Assembly: GCA_038244055.1 (NCBI GenBank) | Contig: JBBRTW010000439.1 | Span: forward strand, 1 to 6,160 | Direction of reading: 5' to 3' | DNA length: 6,160 bases | DNA from: DASPKW01 sp038244055 | Lineage (GTDB): Bacteria; Planctomycetota; Phycisphaerae; Tepidisphaerales; Tepidisphaeraceae | Position numbers and translations under genes: made by a program | The notes under the pieces: generated by a model | Seen by the model: only the letters and a program-made list of their open reading frames with translations | What the model was told of the DNA's origin: nothing | The model's database searches: none | Shown: one piece after another, positions 1 through 5,017 of the stretch | Layout: each line of letters begins with the position of its first letter | Position numbering within the stretch: position 1 is the stretch's first letter

Positions 1-141
1 CGTTGTCCGTTGTCCGTTGCCGAAGAACCACCCCCCGGTCCAACTGACAACGGACCACTGACACCTGACCCCTGACCTTCTCGCTTCTCGCTTCCCGCTT
101 CTGTTTTCTGCTCTGAACCCTGAACCCTGAACCCCGACCCC
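1..141. repeat. Mosaic of short tandem heptanucleotide repeats
   Basis: Nearly the whole stretch is built of 7-bp units from several families: CGTTGTC (1, 8; variant CGTTGCC at 15), CTGACNN (44, 58, 65, 72; variant CGGACCA at 51), TCTCGCT (79, 86; variants at 93, 100, 107) and TGAACCC (114, 121, 128; variant CGACCCC at 135). From 44 to 141 all 14 units share one unbroken 7-nt phase although the unit sequence changes. The middle part (22-43) is degenerate and shifts the phase by one base. Heptameric short tandem repeats of this kind are known best from filamentous cyanobacteria. Here the array overlaps the 3' side of the visible receiver reading frame. The left boundary lies outside the window. 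Confidence 0.85.
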
Positions 142-350
142 TCTCCCAATGCCTCCATCGCCTCCAGCCCCGAAATCCCCGGCAGCCGGATATCCAGGAA
201 AATCACGTCCGGCCGGGTGCCGGCGAGCTTGGCGATCGCCTCCTCCGCCGACGGCGCGACAAACACCTCATGCCCCTGCTCGCTGAAATACCGCGAGAGG
301 GCGAAGCAGATCGAAGGTTCATCATCGACAATGAGCAGGCGTGCGGGCAT
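1..350 (-). CDS. Response regulator receiver-domain protein, 3' end outside window, interrupted by heptamer repeats
   Basis: The ATG is at 348-350 and the frame stays open to the left edge (116 codons visible). Residues 1-68 are the first half of a two-component receiver domain: hydrophobic beta-1 followed by the acidic pair D9-D10, beta-3 ending in the probable phospho-acceptor D53 (VIFLDIRLPG), then conserved P57-G58 and the start of helix alpha-3 (GLEAMEAL). Such domains take a phosphoryl group from a histidine kinase on this Asp. A full receiver is about 115-120 residues. Beta-4 with the Ser/Thr switch, beta-5 with the conserved Lys, and alpha-5 are not seen. From about residue 69 the translation is low complexity (for example GFRVQGS) because it reads the 7-bp repeat mosaic at 1-141. 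Either the domain resumes beyond the window after a tolerated insertion, or the gene is broken. The receiver resembles NtrC-type regulators, but no output domain is visible. No clear Shine-Dalgarno sequence precedes the ATG. Confidence 0.75.
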   Translation of the reverse strand, partial: MPARLLIVDDEPSICFALSRYFSEQGHEVFVAPSAEEAIAKLAGTRPDVIFLDIRLPGISGLEAMEALGEGSGFRVQGSEQKTEAGSEKREGQGSGVSGPLSVGPGGGSSATDNGQ

Positions 351-542
351 TCGAGAAATTGTCCGGGGTGGATTGTGTATTGTCCATCGCGCGAGCGTTC
401 CATGTGTGCATGAGAACGGGAGCGTTGCCGCGAATCACGCAATCGACCGCCATCAATGCCCGTCTTAACACAGCCCCGCCGCAGCCGTGCGGAAATAGCG
501 GCTTCGCTCCACTGCACCCCACCCATCCTGTTTTGTGTTGGC

Positions 543-562
543 CCGAAATACAACCATTTCGG
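543..562. other. Perfect 7-bp inverted repeat in the divergent intergenic region
   Basis: CCGAAAT (543-549) and ATTTCGG (556-562) are exact reverse complements separated by the 6-nt loop ACAACC. No T-tract follows on either strand, so it is not a typical intrinsic terminator. It could be an operator-like dyad or an RNA hairpin. A 7-bp dyad can also arise by chance. Confidence 0.35.
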
Positions 563-758
563 TGACCAGCCCCACCAAATCAAGCCATCGCCTCCGGTCG
601 CGCCATCGCAGCGATCGCATGCGTTTTACACTTAAAAACAAGGGATTTATTGACATTCCCATATCGCCACAACGTTCGGCGCGCTATGCTTCGATCACTC
701 GCCACGGGGACCTTTTGGGGCCGTCCAATCGACGAGGCATCGCATCCAATTTCTCTGG

Positions 759-764
759 AAGGAG
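759..764 (+). promoter_or_regulatory. Shine-Dalgarno sequence that decides the start of the exported protein
   Basis: AAGGAG at 759-764 lies 8 nt before the in-frame TTG at 773 (5 nt before an in-frame CTG at 770). The upstream in-frame ATG at 686 and TTG at 650 have no purine-rich element at a suitable distance. Starting at 773 puts the basic N-terminus and the LExR motif at the usual distance from the start for this protein type. Confidence 0.6.
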
Positions 765-772
765 AAGCCCTG

Positions 773-2401
773 TTGCTTCTTTCTCGACTGTTCAATCGCG
801 GTTCGCGCCGTCGCTCTTCATCCGTTTCGAGCGCCGCGAAAGCCAAACGCGCCGCCTGCATCGCCTGCGAATCGCTGGAAACGCGCCAAATGCTCAGCGG
901 CGGCCCGCCCGCAGCGCCCAGCAATCTCGTGGCCACCGCCGTCTCCGGCCACGAAATCGACCTCACCTTCACCAACAACGCGGCCAACGCGGATCACCTT
1001 TACGTCGAGCGCTCGCAGGATGGCGGATTGTCCTGGGGCATCATCGACATGCTGACGCCCACCTCCGGCGCGATGCAGTACGATGATATCGGGCGCTTTC
1101 CCGGCACCTATGAATACCGCGTCTGGGCCAATCGCTATGATATCGACGTGGATGACACGCTGAACTCCGACTACAGCGGCACCGACTCGGCAACCATCGT
1201 CTTCAACGCGCCCAGCGCGCTGACGGCGACGGCCGTCTCGGGCCATGAAATCGATCTGGCCTTCACGAACAACGCCGATAACGCCGGATTCCTGGATGTC
1301 GAGCGCTCGCAGGATGGCGGCGCGACCTGGGCCGGAATCGCCACCATCGAGGCGACCGAGGGGCCGATGCAATACCAGGACACCGGCCGATTTCCCGGCA
1401 CCTACATCTACCGCGTCCGCGCCGAACTCCACAACATGGACACGCTCGAATACCTGTACACTGAATACACCGCGGCCGATGATGCGACCATCGTCTTCAA
1501 CGCCCCGAGCAACCTCACGGCCACCGCGGTTTCGGGAACCGAAGTCGCTCTGACCTTCACCAACAACGCCGACAACGCCGACAACCTCGACATCGAGCGC
1601 TCAAACGATGGCGGCGCGACATGGAACCTGATCGGCTACGCCACGCCCGTGCTGGGAGCGATGGAATATAATGACACCGGGCTCGCTCCGGGGACTTACA
1701 CATATCGCGTGCGGGCGGAGGTGAATAACTGGGATCAGTGGGAGTACCAGTATACGAGTTACACCTCGCCCGTCACCTGCACGCTGTATGAAGAGGCACC
1801 GACTGTTTCCGCCAGCGCTCACAACATCCCCTACGTCGGTGAGATTTTCACGCTCGACACCAGCTACAGCGGCAGCGGGTATTCCACCATCGACCACTGG
1901 AATGTCGATTGGGGTGATGGCACCGGGACCCAGACGATCAGCGGCAATCCGACCTCGATCGAGCACGTCTACGCGGCCGAAGGCGACTACGCCATTCACG
2001 CTTCGTGCACCAATGCGGATGGGACGTACGCGGCGGCACCGGTGGAAGCTGCACCGACTTATAAATACGTTTTTTCGCCTACGCCTCCGTTTACTTCGAC
2101 CGACGCTACCGCGACCTTTCAAGGAAATGTTTTCGACGTCCGTGACCCGATGCATGTCGTGAATGTTGCCGGGGAAACGGTTAAGATTTCAATCAGCAAC
2201 GCTGCTCATAACAATGGCGTCACATTGACAGGCGCTGTTCGTGTTGGCGATCGATGGGAATTGACCGTCACGACCGGTGGTAATCCCACCAAGTTCGAGT
2301 TCGCGCTAAGCACCACAAGCGCGACCACGCAATTCATCGATGTGAAATTCGAATCGGCCAGTTGCGAAACGAAGACCGTCGGATACACGCTGAAAGCCTG
2401 A
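773..2401 (+). CDS. Exported LExR-motif protein with three FnIII-like repeats and a PKD domain
   Basis: The protein has 542 residues with the TTG start at 773. The alternatives are ATG 686 (29 codons longer) and TTG 650 (41 longer). The N-terminus has an Arg/Ser/Lys-rich stretch (residues 5-27) followed by ESLETRQMLS at 33-42. This matches the LEPR-x-LL(S) motif found near the start of many large exported planctomycete proteins, so I infer export or surface location. Three tandem fibronectin type III-like units follow at 48-145, 146-243 and 244-341, each exactly 98 residues and about 60% identical by hand count, with recurrent APSxLxATAVSG, ERSxDGG and PGTYxYRV. A PKD-type domain covers about 342-430, with WNVDWGDGTG at 376-385 and HVYAAEGDY from 398. 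The last 110 residues are an unrecognised, probably beta-rich region. I see no catalytic motif, dockerin, PEP-CTERM or C-terminal membrane helix. An adhesive or structural role is likely by family, but the exact function is unknown. It ends 7 nt before the next gene. Confidence 0.85.
   Translation: MLLSRLFNRGSRRRSSSVSSAAKAKRAACIACESLETRQMLSGGPPAAPSNLVATAVSGHEIDLTFTNNAANADHLYVERSQDGGLSWGIIDMLTPTSGAMQYDDIGRFPGTYEYRVWANRYDIDVDDTLNSDYSGTDSATIVFNAPSALTATAVSGHEIDLAFTNNADNAGFLDVERSQDGGATWAGIATIEATEGPMQYQDTGRFPGTYIYRVRAELHNMDTLEYLYTEYTAADDATIVFNAPSNLTATAVSGTEVALTFTNNADNADNLDIERSNDGGATWNLIGYATPVLGAMEYNDTGLAPGTYTYRVRAEVNNWDQWEYQYTSYTSPVTCTLYEEAPTVSASAHNIPYVGEIFTLDTSYSGSGYSTIDHWNVDWGDGTGTQTISGNPTSIEHVYAAEGDYAIHASCTNADGTYAAAPVEAAPTYKYVFSPTPPFTSTDATATFQGNVFDVRDPMHVVNVAGETVKISISNAAHNNGVTLTGAVRVGDRWELTVTTGGNPTKFEFALSTTSATTQFIDVKFESASCETKTVGYTLKA
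914..1795 (+). repeat. Three tandem 294-bp coding repeats (FnIII-like units)
   Basis: The units span 914-1207, 1208-1501 and 1502-1795, each beginning at the Ala-Pro of an AP-S-x-L motif. Spacing is exactly 294 bp (98 codons) with no net indel, and the following PKD domain also starts with Ala-Pro at 1796. Identity at protein level is about 61% (units 1-2) and 59% (units 2-3) by hand count. Some stretches are identical in DNA, such as GAGCGCTCGCAGGATGGCGG at 1006 and 1300. The third unit differs most at its last eight residues. Confidence 0.85.
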
Positions 2402-2408
2402 GCCTTTT

Positions 2409-2993
2409 ATGACGTTTGCTCGATTGCGTGTTTTTCATCTGTTGAAATCAGCGTGGCGAATTTGCAGGCACGTCATGGCCGCACTGGCCATGACGTGTCT
2501 GCTATTTTTTATTGCCCTGTGGATCTCAAGTTTTTGGAAAGCGACCGAAATCAATCACATGTCCGAAGATTCGAGCTGTTTCTTCAGCATGATCGCCTAC
2601 AGGGGGCGATTTGAAGCCTATATCCAAGTCGATTCCCGACCGAATCGGCACGGGTACGATGTTCATGGTTGGCAGGTATGGTTCTACCCACTGGATGTCA
2701 TTAAGGATACTTCTTGGGATGATGCACGATTCCATGTCGATCTAAGGGTATTTGCGTACTTTCTGGCACATTTCATTGACGATGGCATACCGCACTACAT
2801 GATCCTCATTCCTGGTTGGCTTCCGTCGCTGGCCCTTGCCCTCCCAGTCGGATTCTGGCTGCGTGGAGTCAGGCACCGAATCACCGTCGGGCGACGGAAG
2901 GACCAAGGACTTTGCACATTATGCGGTTACGACCTCCGCGCCAGTCCCGACCAATGCCCCGAGTGCGGCACGCCCGTGCCGCGGAAAGCCTGA
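2409..2993 (+). CDS. Small membrane protein with C-terminal CGYDLRA zinc ribbon
   Basis: The protein has 194 residues and is uncharacterised. A hydrophobic helix at about 22-41 and a second at about 131-151 predict two membrane spans, with a roughly 90-residue polar segment between them that has no recognisable domain. The C-terminus is a zinc ribbon, CTLCGYDLRASPDQCPECG, with the ligands C169, C172, C183 and C186 (CxxC-x10-CxxC). This tail is widespread in planctomycete small membrane proteins of unknown role; metal binding is inferred from the four Cys. The gene starts 7 nt after the exported-protein gene and ends 18 nt before a paralogue, suggesting one transcript. No strong Shine-Dalgarno sequence precedes ATG 2409; ATG 2475 is an alternative but would cut into the first helix. 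The gene body is AT-rich for this window (about 43% GC at 2401-2460 and 42% at 2701-2760), while the zinc-ribbon part is very GC-rich. Confidence 0.8.
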   Translation: MTFARLRVFHLLKSAWRICRHVMAALAMTCLLFFIALWISSFWKATEINHMSEDSSCFFSMIAYRGRFEAYIQVDSRPNRHGYDVHGWQVWFYPLDVIKDTSWDDARFHVDLRVFAYFLAHFIDDGIPHYMILIPGWLPSLALALPVGFWLRGVRHRITVGRRKDQGLCTLCGYDLRASPDQCPECGTPVPRKA

Positions 2994-3011
2994 AAGTAAT
3001 TGTGAACGTCA

Positions 3012-3587
3012 ATGTTGAAAAGAATCCGCCGATGGTTGCTCAATGGGTTGACCGTCTTGTTCTTGATCCTGTGTCCCGTCACCCTCAAGCTATGGGTGGA
3101 TAGTTCCATCCTGGGAAGGGAAATTCTATGGGATGGCCACCAGTGGACTGTGAATGTGTTCGTGTATAGCGGCAGGGTCGCGTTTTCGGCAATCGATCGT
3201 AATTCAGGATCGGCGGCGATTGCCAACCATTTGGGCCCAGGTTGGCGGTATTCCGAGTTCCCAGCCACGCCGTACATGTATCGTCGCCAGCCCAGAGACA
3301 CATTCCACGTCGCCGGCGGAATGTTCGAGATATGGCACATGCGCCCCAGCACGCCGAGAACGGCAGGTCCGCTCAAAGAACCCGGTGGCTGGGGTGTGAC
3401 CGTCCCATTTTATGCACTGTTCATTTTCACATTGACGTTGCCCGTAGGTAGGTTTCTTCGAAGGAGATACCGGCGAAAACCTCTTCCTGGGACGTGCCTC
3501 CAATGCGGCTACGACCTCCGCGCCAGCCCCGACAAATGCCCCGAATGCGGAACGCCCGTGCCGTTGAAAGCCGCAAAGCCATCTTGA
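3012..3587 (+). CDS. Small membrane protein with C-terminal CGYDLRA zinc ribbon (paralogue)
   Basis: The protein has 191 residues and the same plan as its upstream neighbour: basic N-terminus, membrane helix at about 8-25, a roughly 100-residue Trp- and Pro-containing middle, a second helix at about 129-147 ending in a basic stretch (RRRYRRK), and a zinc ribbon with C162, C165, C176 and C179. The orientation is probably N-in with the middle outside and the ribbon in the cytoplasm, by the positive-inside rule. The middle segment has little visible similarity to the neighbour, but the ribbon is nearly identical in protein and DNA. No enzymatic motif is present and the function is unknown. ATG 3012 follows the upstream stop by 18 nt, so it is probably co-transcribed. 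A terminator lies 49 nt after the stop. Confidence 0.8.
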   Translation: MLKRIRRWLLNGLTVLFLILCPVTLKLWVDSSILGREILWDGHQWTVNVFVYSGRVAFSAIDRNSGSAAIANHLGPGWRYSEFPATPYMYRRQPRDTFHVAGGMFEIWHMRPSTPRTAGPLKEPGGWGVTVPFYALFIFTLTLPVGRFLRRRYRRKPLPGTCLQCGYDLRASPDKCPECGTPVPLKAAKPS

Positions 3588-3599
3588 AAGAGAGGTGTC

Positions 3600-3677
3600 A
3601 TGTCTGATACCAACACCAAAAACCCTCAACTGGAGACCCCGGGCTTTCACGCGGGGTTTTTGTCTTTGGCCCAGTGA
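3600..3677 (+). CDS. Doubtful 25-codon ORF overlapping the terminator
   Basis: An ATG at 3600 opens a 25-residue frame (MSDTNTKNPQ... to TGA at 3675-3677). AGAGG at 3591-3595, 4 nt before the ATG, is a plausible though tight ribosome site. The peptide has no recognised family, signal or membrane segment. Its second half is encoded by the terminator hairpin and T-tract, so translation and termination would compete if both are real. It may be a chance ORF or the remnant of a longer gene. Confidence 0.2.
   Translation: MSDTNTKNPQLETPGFHAGFLSLAQ
3636..3667 (+). terminator. Rho-independent terminator of the exported-protein/zinc-ribbon cluster
   Basis: The stem ACCCCG (3636-3641) pairs with CGGGGT (3652-3657) across a 10-nt loop and runs into TTTTTGTCTTT. 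It begins 49 nt downstream of the last zinc-ribbon gene. The complementary strand lacks a T-tract after the stem, so it should act only on plus-strand transcripts. Six pairs is short, but the GC-rich stem plus T-run is the expected arrangement. Confidence 0.6.
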
Positions 3678-3763
3678 GCCACCACCGCCGTGCGCGCCCC
3701 GCACTCTCCGTGCGCCCGCAACACGTCCCCCGCGCTACCCTCCGCCAACCCCATCCAGTTCCA

Positions 3764-3791
3764 TTCATCATTCAGAATTCAGAATTCAACA
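3764..3791. repeat. Short heptamer repeat in the convergent intergenic region
   Basis: Four contiguous 7-bp units lie here: TTCATCA (3764), TTCAGAA (3771), TTCAGAA (3778) and TTCAACA (3785). The period is the same as the mosaic at 1-141 but the unit family differs. It lies between the plus-strand terminator and the end of the minus-strand uppP gene, outside both. The rest of 3678-3867 shows nothing else I can name. Confidence 0.6.
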
Positions 3792-3867
3792 GGGATGGGC
3801 AAAAACCGCGCGGCTGGCGCTTCAAAACCCAATCCCACAACTTTCCCGATTGCCCCACCCTCCCCTT

Positions 3868-4839
3868 TCAAGCCGCCCCCGTTTTCATCGCCCAGAACAA
3901 CACCGCCGACCCGACTATAATCCGGTAAATCGCGAACGGAGTAAACCCATGCTTTCGAACCCAGTGCATGAACCAGTGAACCACCGCCAGGGCCACGATG
4001 AACGACACGACAAAACCAATCGCCAGGACGATCCATTTGTGGGCATCGAGTTGCACCGGCGGGACCGCCACGCCACCTTCGCCTTTGTGTTTGATGACCG
4101 TCTTGTAGAAATCGTAAACCGTCGCGGCCGCCATCGTGGGCAGAGAAAGAAAAAACGAGAACTCCAGCGCGCTGGCCCGGGTCATCCCCGCCGTTTGCCC
4201 GGCCGCGATCGTCGACATCGACCGGCTCGTGCCGGGGAAGACGGCCGACAAAACCTGCACGCAGCCGATCCAGACGGCCTGGAGGAGTGTCATGTCCTCG
4301 ATCGCCGTGGTCTTTGCGGCCGGGGCGGCCGGGGCGTAGCTCAGAACCGTGGAGTCGCCCTGGGCGGTTGGGTTGGATGCGGCAGCGCTCGCATCATTCG
4401 GCGCGGCGGCCGGAGATTTCTCGCCGTAGACATAATCGACAGCCCACATGATCGCCCCGCCCGCCACCAGGGCCATGCCCATGACGAACAGGCTCTCGAG
4501 GTTTTTGCCGATGACCTTGGTGAGCAGAAAGGCCGGCCCGGCCGTGCATACGAAGGCGATCATCGTGAGGGAGACGGGGTGGCTGATGATCGTCTTATCC
4601 CCGCGCTGGCCGCGAGGAAAAGTCTTGAAGAACTCGGCGATGCGCTTGCGGAAATAAACCGGCAGGCAGAGCACGGCGCCGAGCTGGATGACGATGGAAT
4701 ACATCTTCCAGTAGCCGCTGGTCAGGTCGATGCCGCAGAGCGATTCGGTGATCCGCAGATGCGCGGTGGAGCTGACCGGGAGAAATTCAGTCAGCCCTTC
4801 GACAATGCCCAGCAGCACGGACAGGAGGTATTCATTCAC
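3868..4839 (-). CDS. uppP: Undecaprenyl-diphosphatase (UppP/BacA family)
   Basis: This integral membrane enzyme dephosphorylates undecaprenyl pyrophosphate to the monophosphate carrier used for peptidoglycan and other surface polymers; overexpression is classically linked to bacitracin resistance. Both signature regions are present: EGLTEFLPVSSTAHL at 14-28 (E14, E18 and H27 match the catalytic Glu and His positions) and FPGTSRS at 201-207 (R206 matches the phosphate-binding Arg). At 323 residues it exceeds the usual 265-280, mainly because of an Ala/Pro/Ser-rich insert at about 140-178 between the two inverted-topology halves. The start is GTG at 4837-4839, supported by GGAG nine nt upstream (plus-strand 4849-4852); the nearby ATG at 4833-4835 is out of frame. 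It lies downstream of pgpA on the same strand, across a 173-nt repeat-filled gap, so co-transcription is possible but unproven. No clear terminator follows it. Confidence 0.95.
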   Translation of the reverse strand: MNEYLLSVLLGIVEGLTEFLPVSSTAHLRITESLCGIDLTSGYWKMYSIVIQLGAVLCLPVYFRKRIAEFFKTFPRGQRGDKTIISHPVSLTMIAFVCTAGPAFLLTKVIGKNLESLFVMGMALVAGGAIMWAVDYVYGEKSPAAAPNDASAAASNPTAQGDSTVLSYAPAAPAAKTTAIEDMTLLQAVWIGCVQVLSAVFPGTSRSMSTIAAGQTAGMTRASALEFSFFLSLPTMAAATVYDFYKTVIKHKGEGGVAVPPVQLDAHKWIVLAIGFVVSFIVALAVVHWFMHWVRKHGFTPFAIYRIIVGSAVLFWAMKTGAA

Positions 4840-4848
4840 TATTCAGCA

Positions 4849-4852
4849 CTCC
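4849..4852 (-). promoter_or_regulatory. Shine-Dalgarno sequence of uppP
   Basis: On the minus strand GGAG lies 9 nt before the GTG start. It supports GTG 4839 over other starts. It sits just outside the 14-bp repeat block that begins at 4855. Confidence 0.6.
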
Positions 4853-4854
4853 GG

Positions 4855-4896
4855 AAATTAGCCACAGAAAATTGGCCACAGAAAATTAGCCACAGA
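4855..4896. repeat. Three tandem 14-bp repeats upstream of uppP
   Basis: AAATTAGCCACAGA occurs at 4855-4868 and 4883-4896, with a one-base variant (AAATTGGCCACAGA) at 4869-4882, all contiguous. The last unit merges into the 10-bp CACAGATNNN repeat that begins at 4891. The block lies in the uppP leader region, immediately upstream of its Shine-Dalgarno sequence. Confidence 0.75.
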
Positions 4897-5017
4897 TGAA
4901 CACAGATGGTCACAGATGAAGAAAAGACTATTGTTTTGTTCGACATGGAATGGCGGTCTTCGGGAAACTTCCTTTTTATCTTCTATCTGTGTTTATCTGT
5001 GCTTATCTGTGGCTAAA
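4886..5017. repeat. Inverted pair of 10-bp repeat arrays between pgpA and uppP
   Basis: The left arm has three CACAGATNNN units (4891, 4901, 4911). The right arm has three units of the reverse complement NNNATCTGTG (4982, 4992, 5002). Each arm is capped on its outer side by TTAGC or its near-complement GCTAA, so the arms can pair over roughly 35 nt with a few mismatches at the variable positions. The 60-nt interior (about 4922-4981) has no gene; the short frame through it is not convincing. Transcribed, the whole could fold into a long hairpin. It looks like a small non-autonomous inverted-repeat element or paired repeat insertions. The right arm contains the pgpA stop codon. Confidence 0.7.

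Larger units (their letters stand above)
351..772. other. Divergent non-coding region between the receiver gene and the exported-protein gene
   Basis: I find no convincing gene in these roughly 420 bases; the overlapping frames give Arg/Ser-rich translations with no family resemblance. The region should hold the promoters of both divergent genes. The best plus-strand candidate is TTTACA at 625-630 with a poor -10 (TATTGA at 648-653, 17-nt spacer), only a weak match. A perfect 7-bp hairpin lies at 543-562. The right end (759-764) holds the Shine-Dalgarno sequence of the next gene. If translation instead began at ATG 686, the 5' untranslated part would be shorter. Confidence 0.5.

Noticed and set aside
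1..141. CRISPR array
   Set aside because: The repeats are 7 bp and contiguous, without unique spacers of 25-40 bp.
231..618. Two GCGATCGC palindromes (232-239 and 611-618), similar to cyanobacterial HIP1
   Set aside because: Two copies of a GC-rich palindrome in 6 kb of GC-rich DNA are not evidence of an iterated element.
650..655. TTGACA as a -35 promoter box
   Set aside because: No acceptable -10 sequence lies 16-19 nt downstream (673-680 is GC-rich), so the exact match is probably chance.
535..1086. Plus-strand ORF of 183 codons overlapping the exported-protein start
   Set aside because: The Arg/Ser/His-rich translation is in the wrong frame relative to the LExR motif and the FnIII units, and has no ribosome site or family match.
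818..1432. Minus-strand ORF of 204 codons
   Set aside because: It is antisense to the FnIII repeats. Its internal repetition simply mirrors the 294-bp repeats of the real gene.
1601..2155. Minus-strand ORF of 184 codons
   Set aside because: It is antisense to the third FnIII unit and the PKD domain, with a Val/Arg/Gly-rich translation and no motif.
3790..3830. Possible minus-strand terminator after uppP
   Set aside because: A T-run follows a GC-rich stretch, but I cannot form a proper stem: CCGCGCGG is self-palindromic and has no loop.
3595..4899. Long plus-strand ORF of 434 codons
   Set aside because: It lies antisense to uppP, whose catalytic motifs and ribosome site are clear. The translation is rich in Arg, His, Gly and Asp with no family resemblance, as expected for a shadow in GC-rich DNA.
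4855..5017. CRISPR array or tRNA-like structure
   Set aside because: The units are 10 and 14 bp with no spacers, arranged as an inverted pair. No cloverleaf can be drawn.
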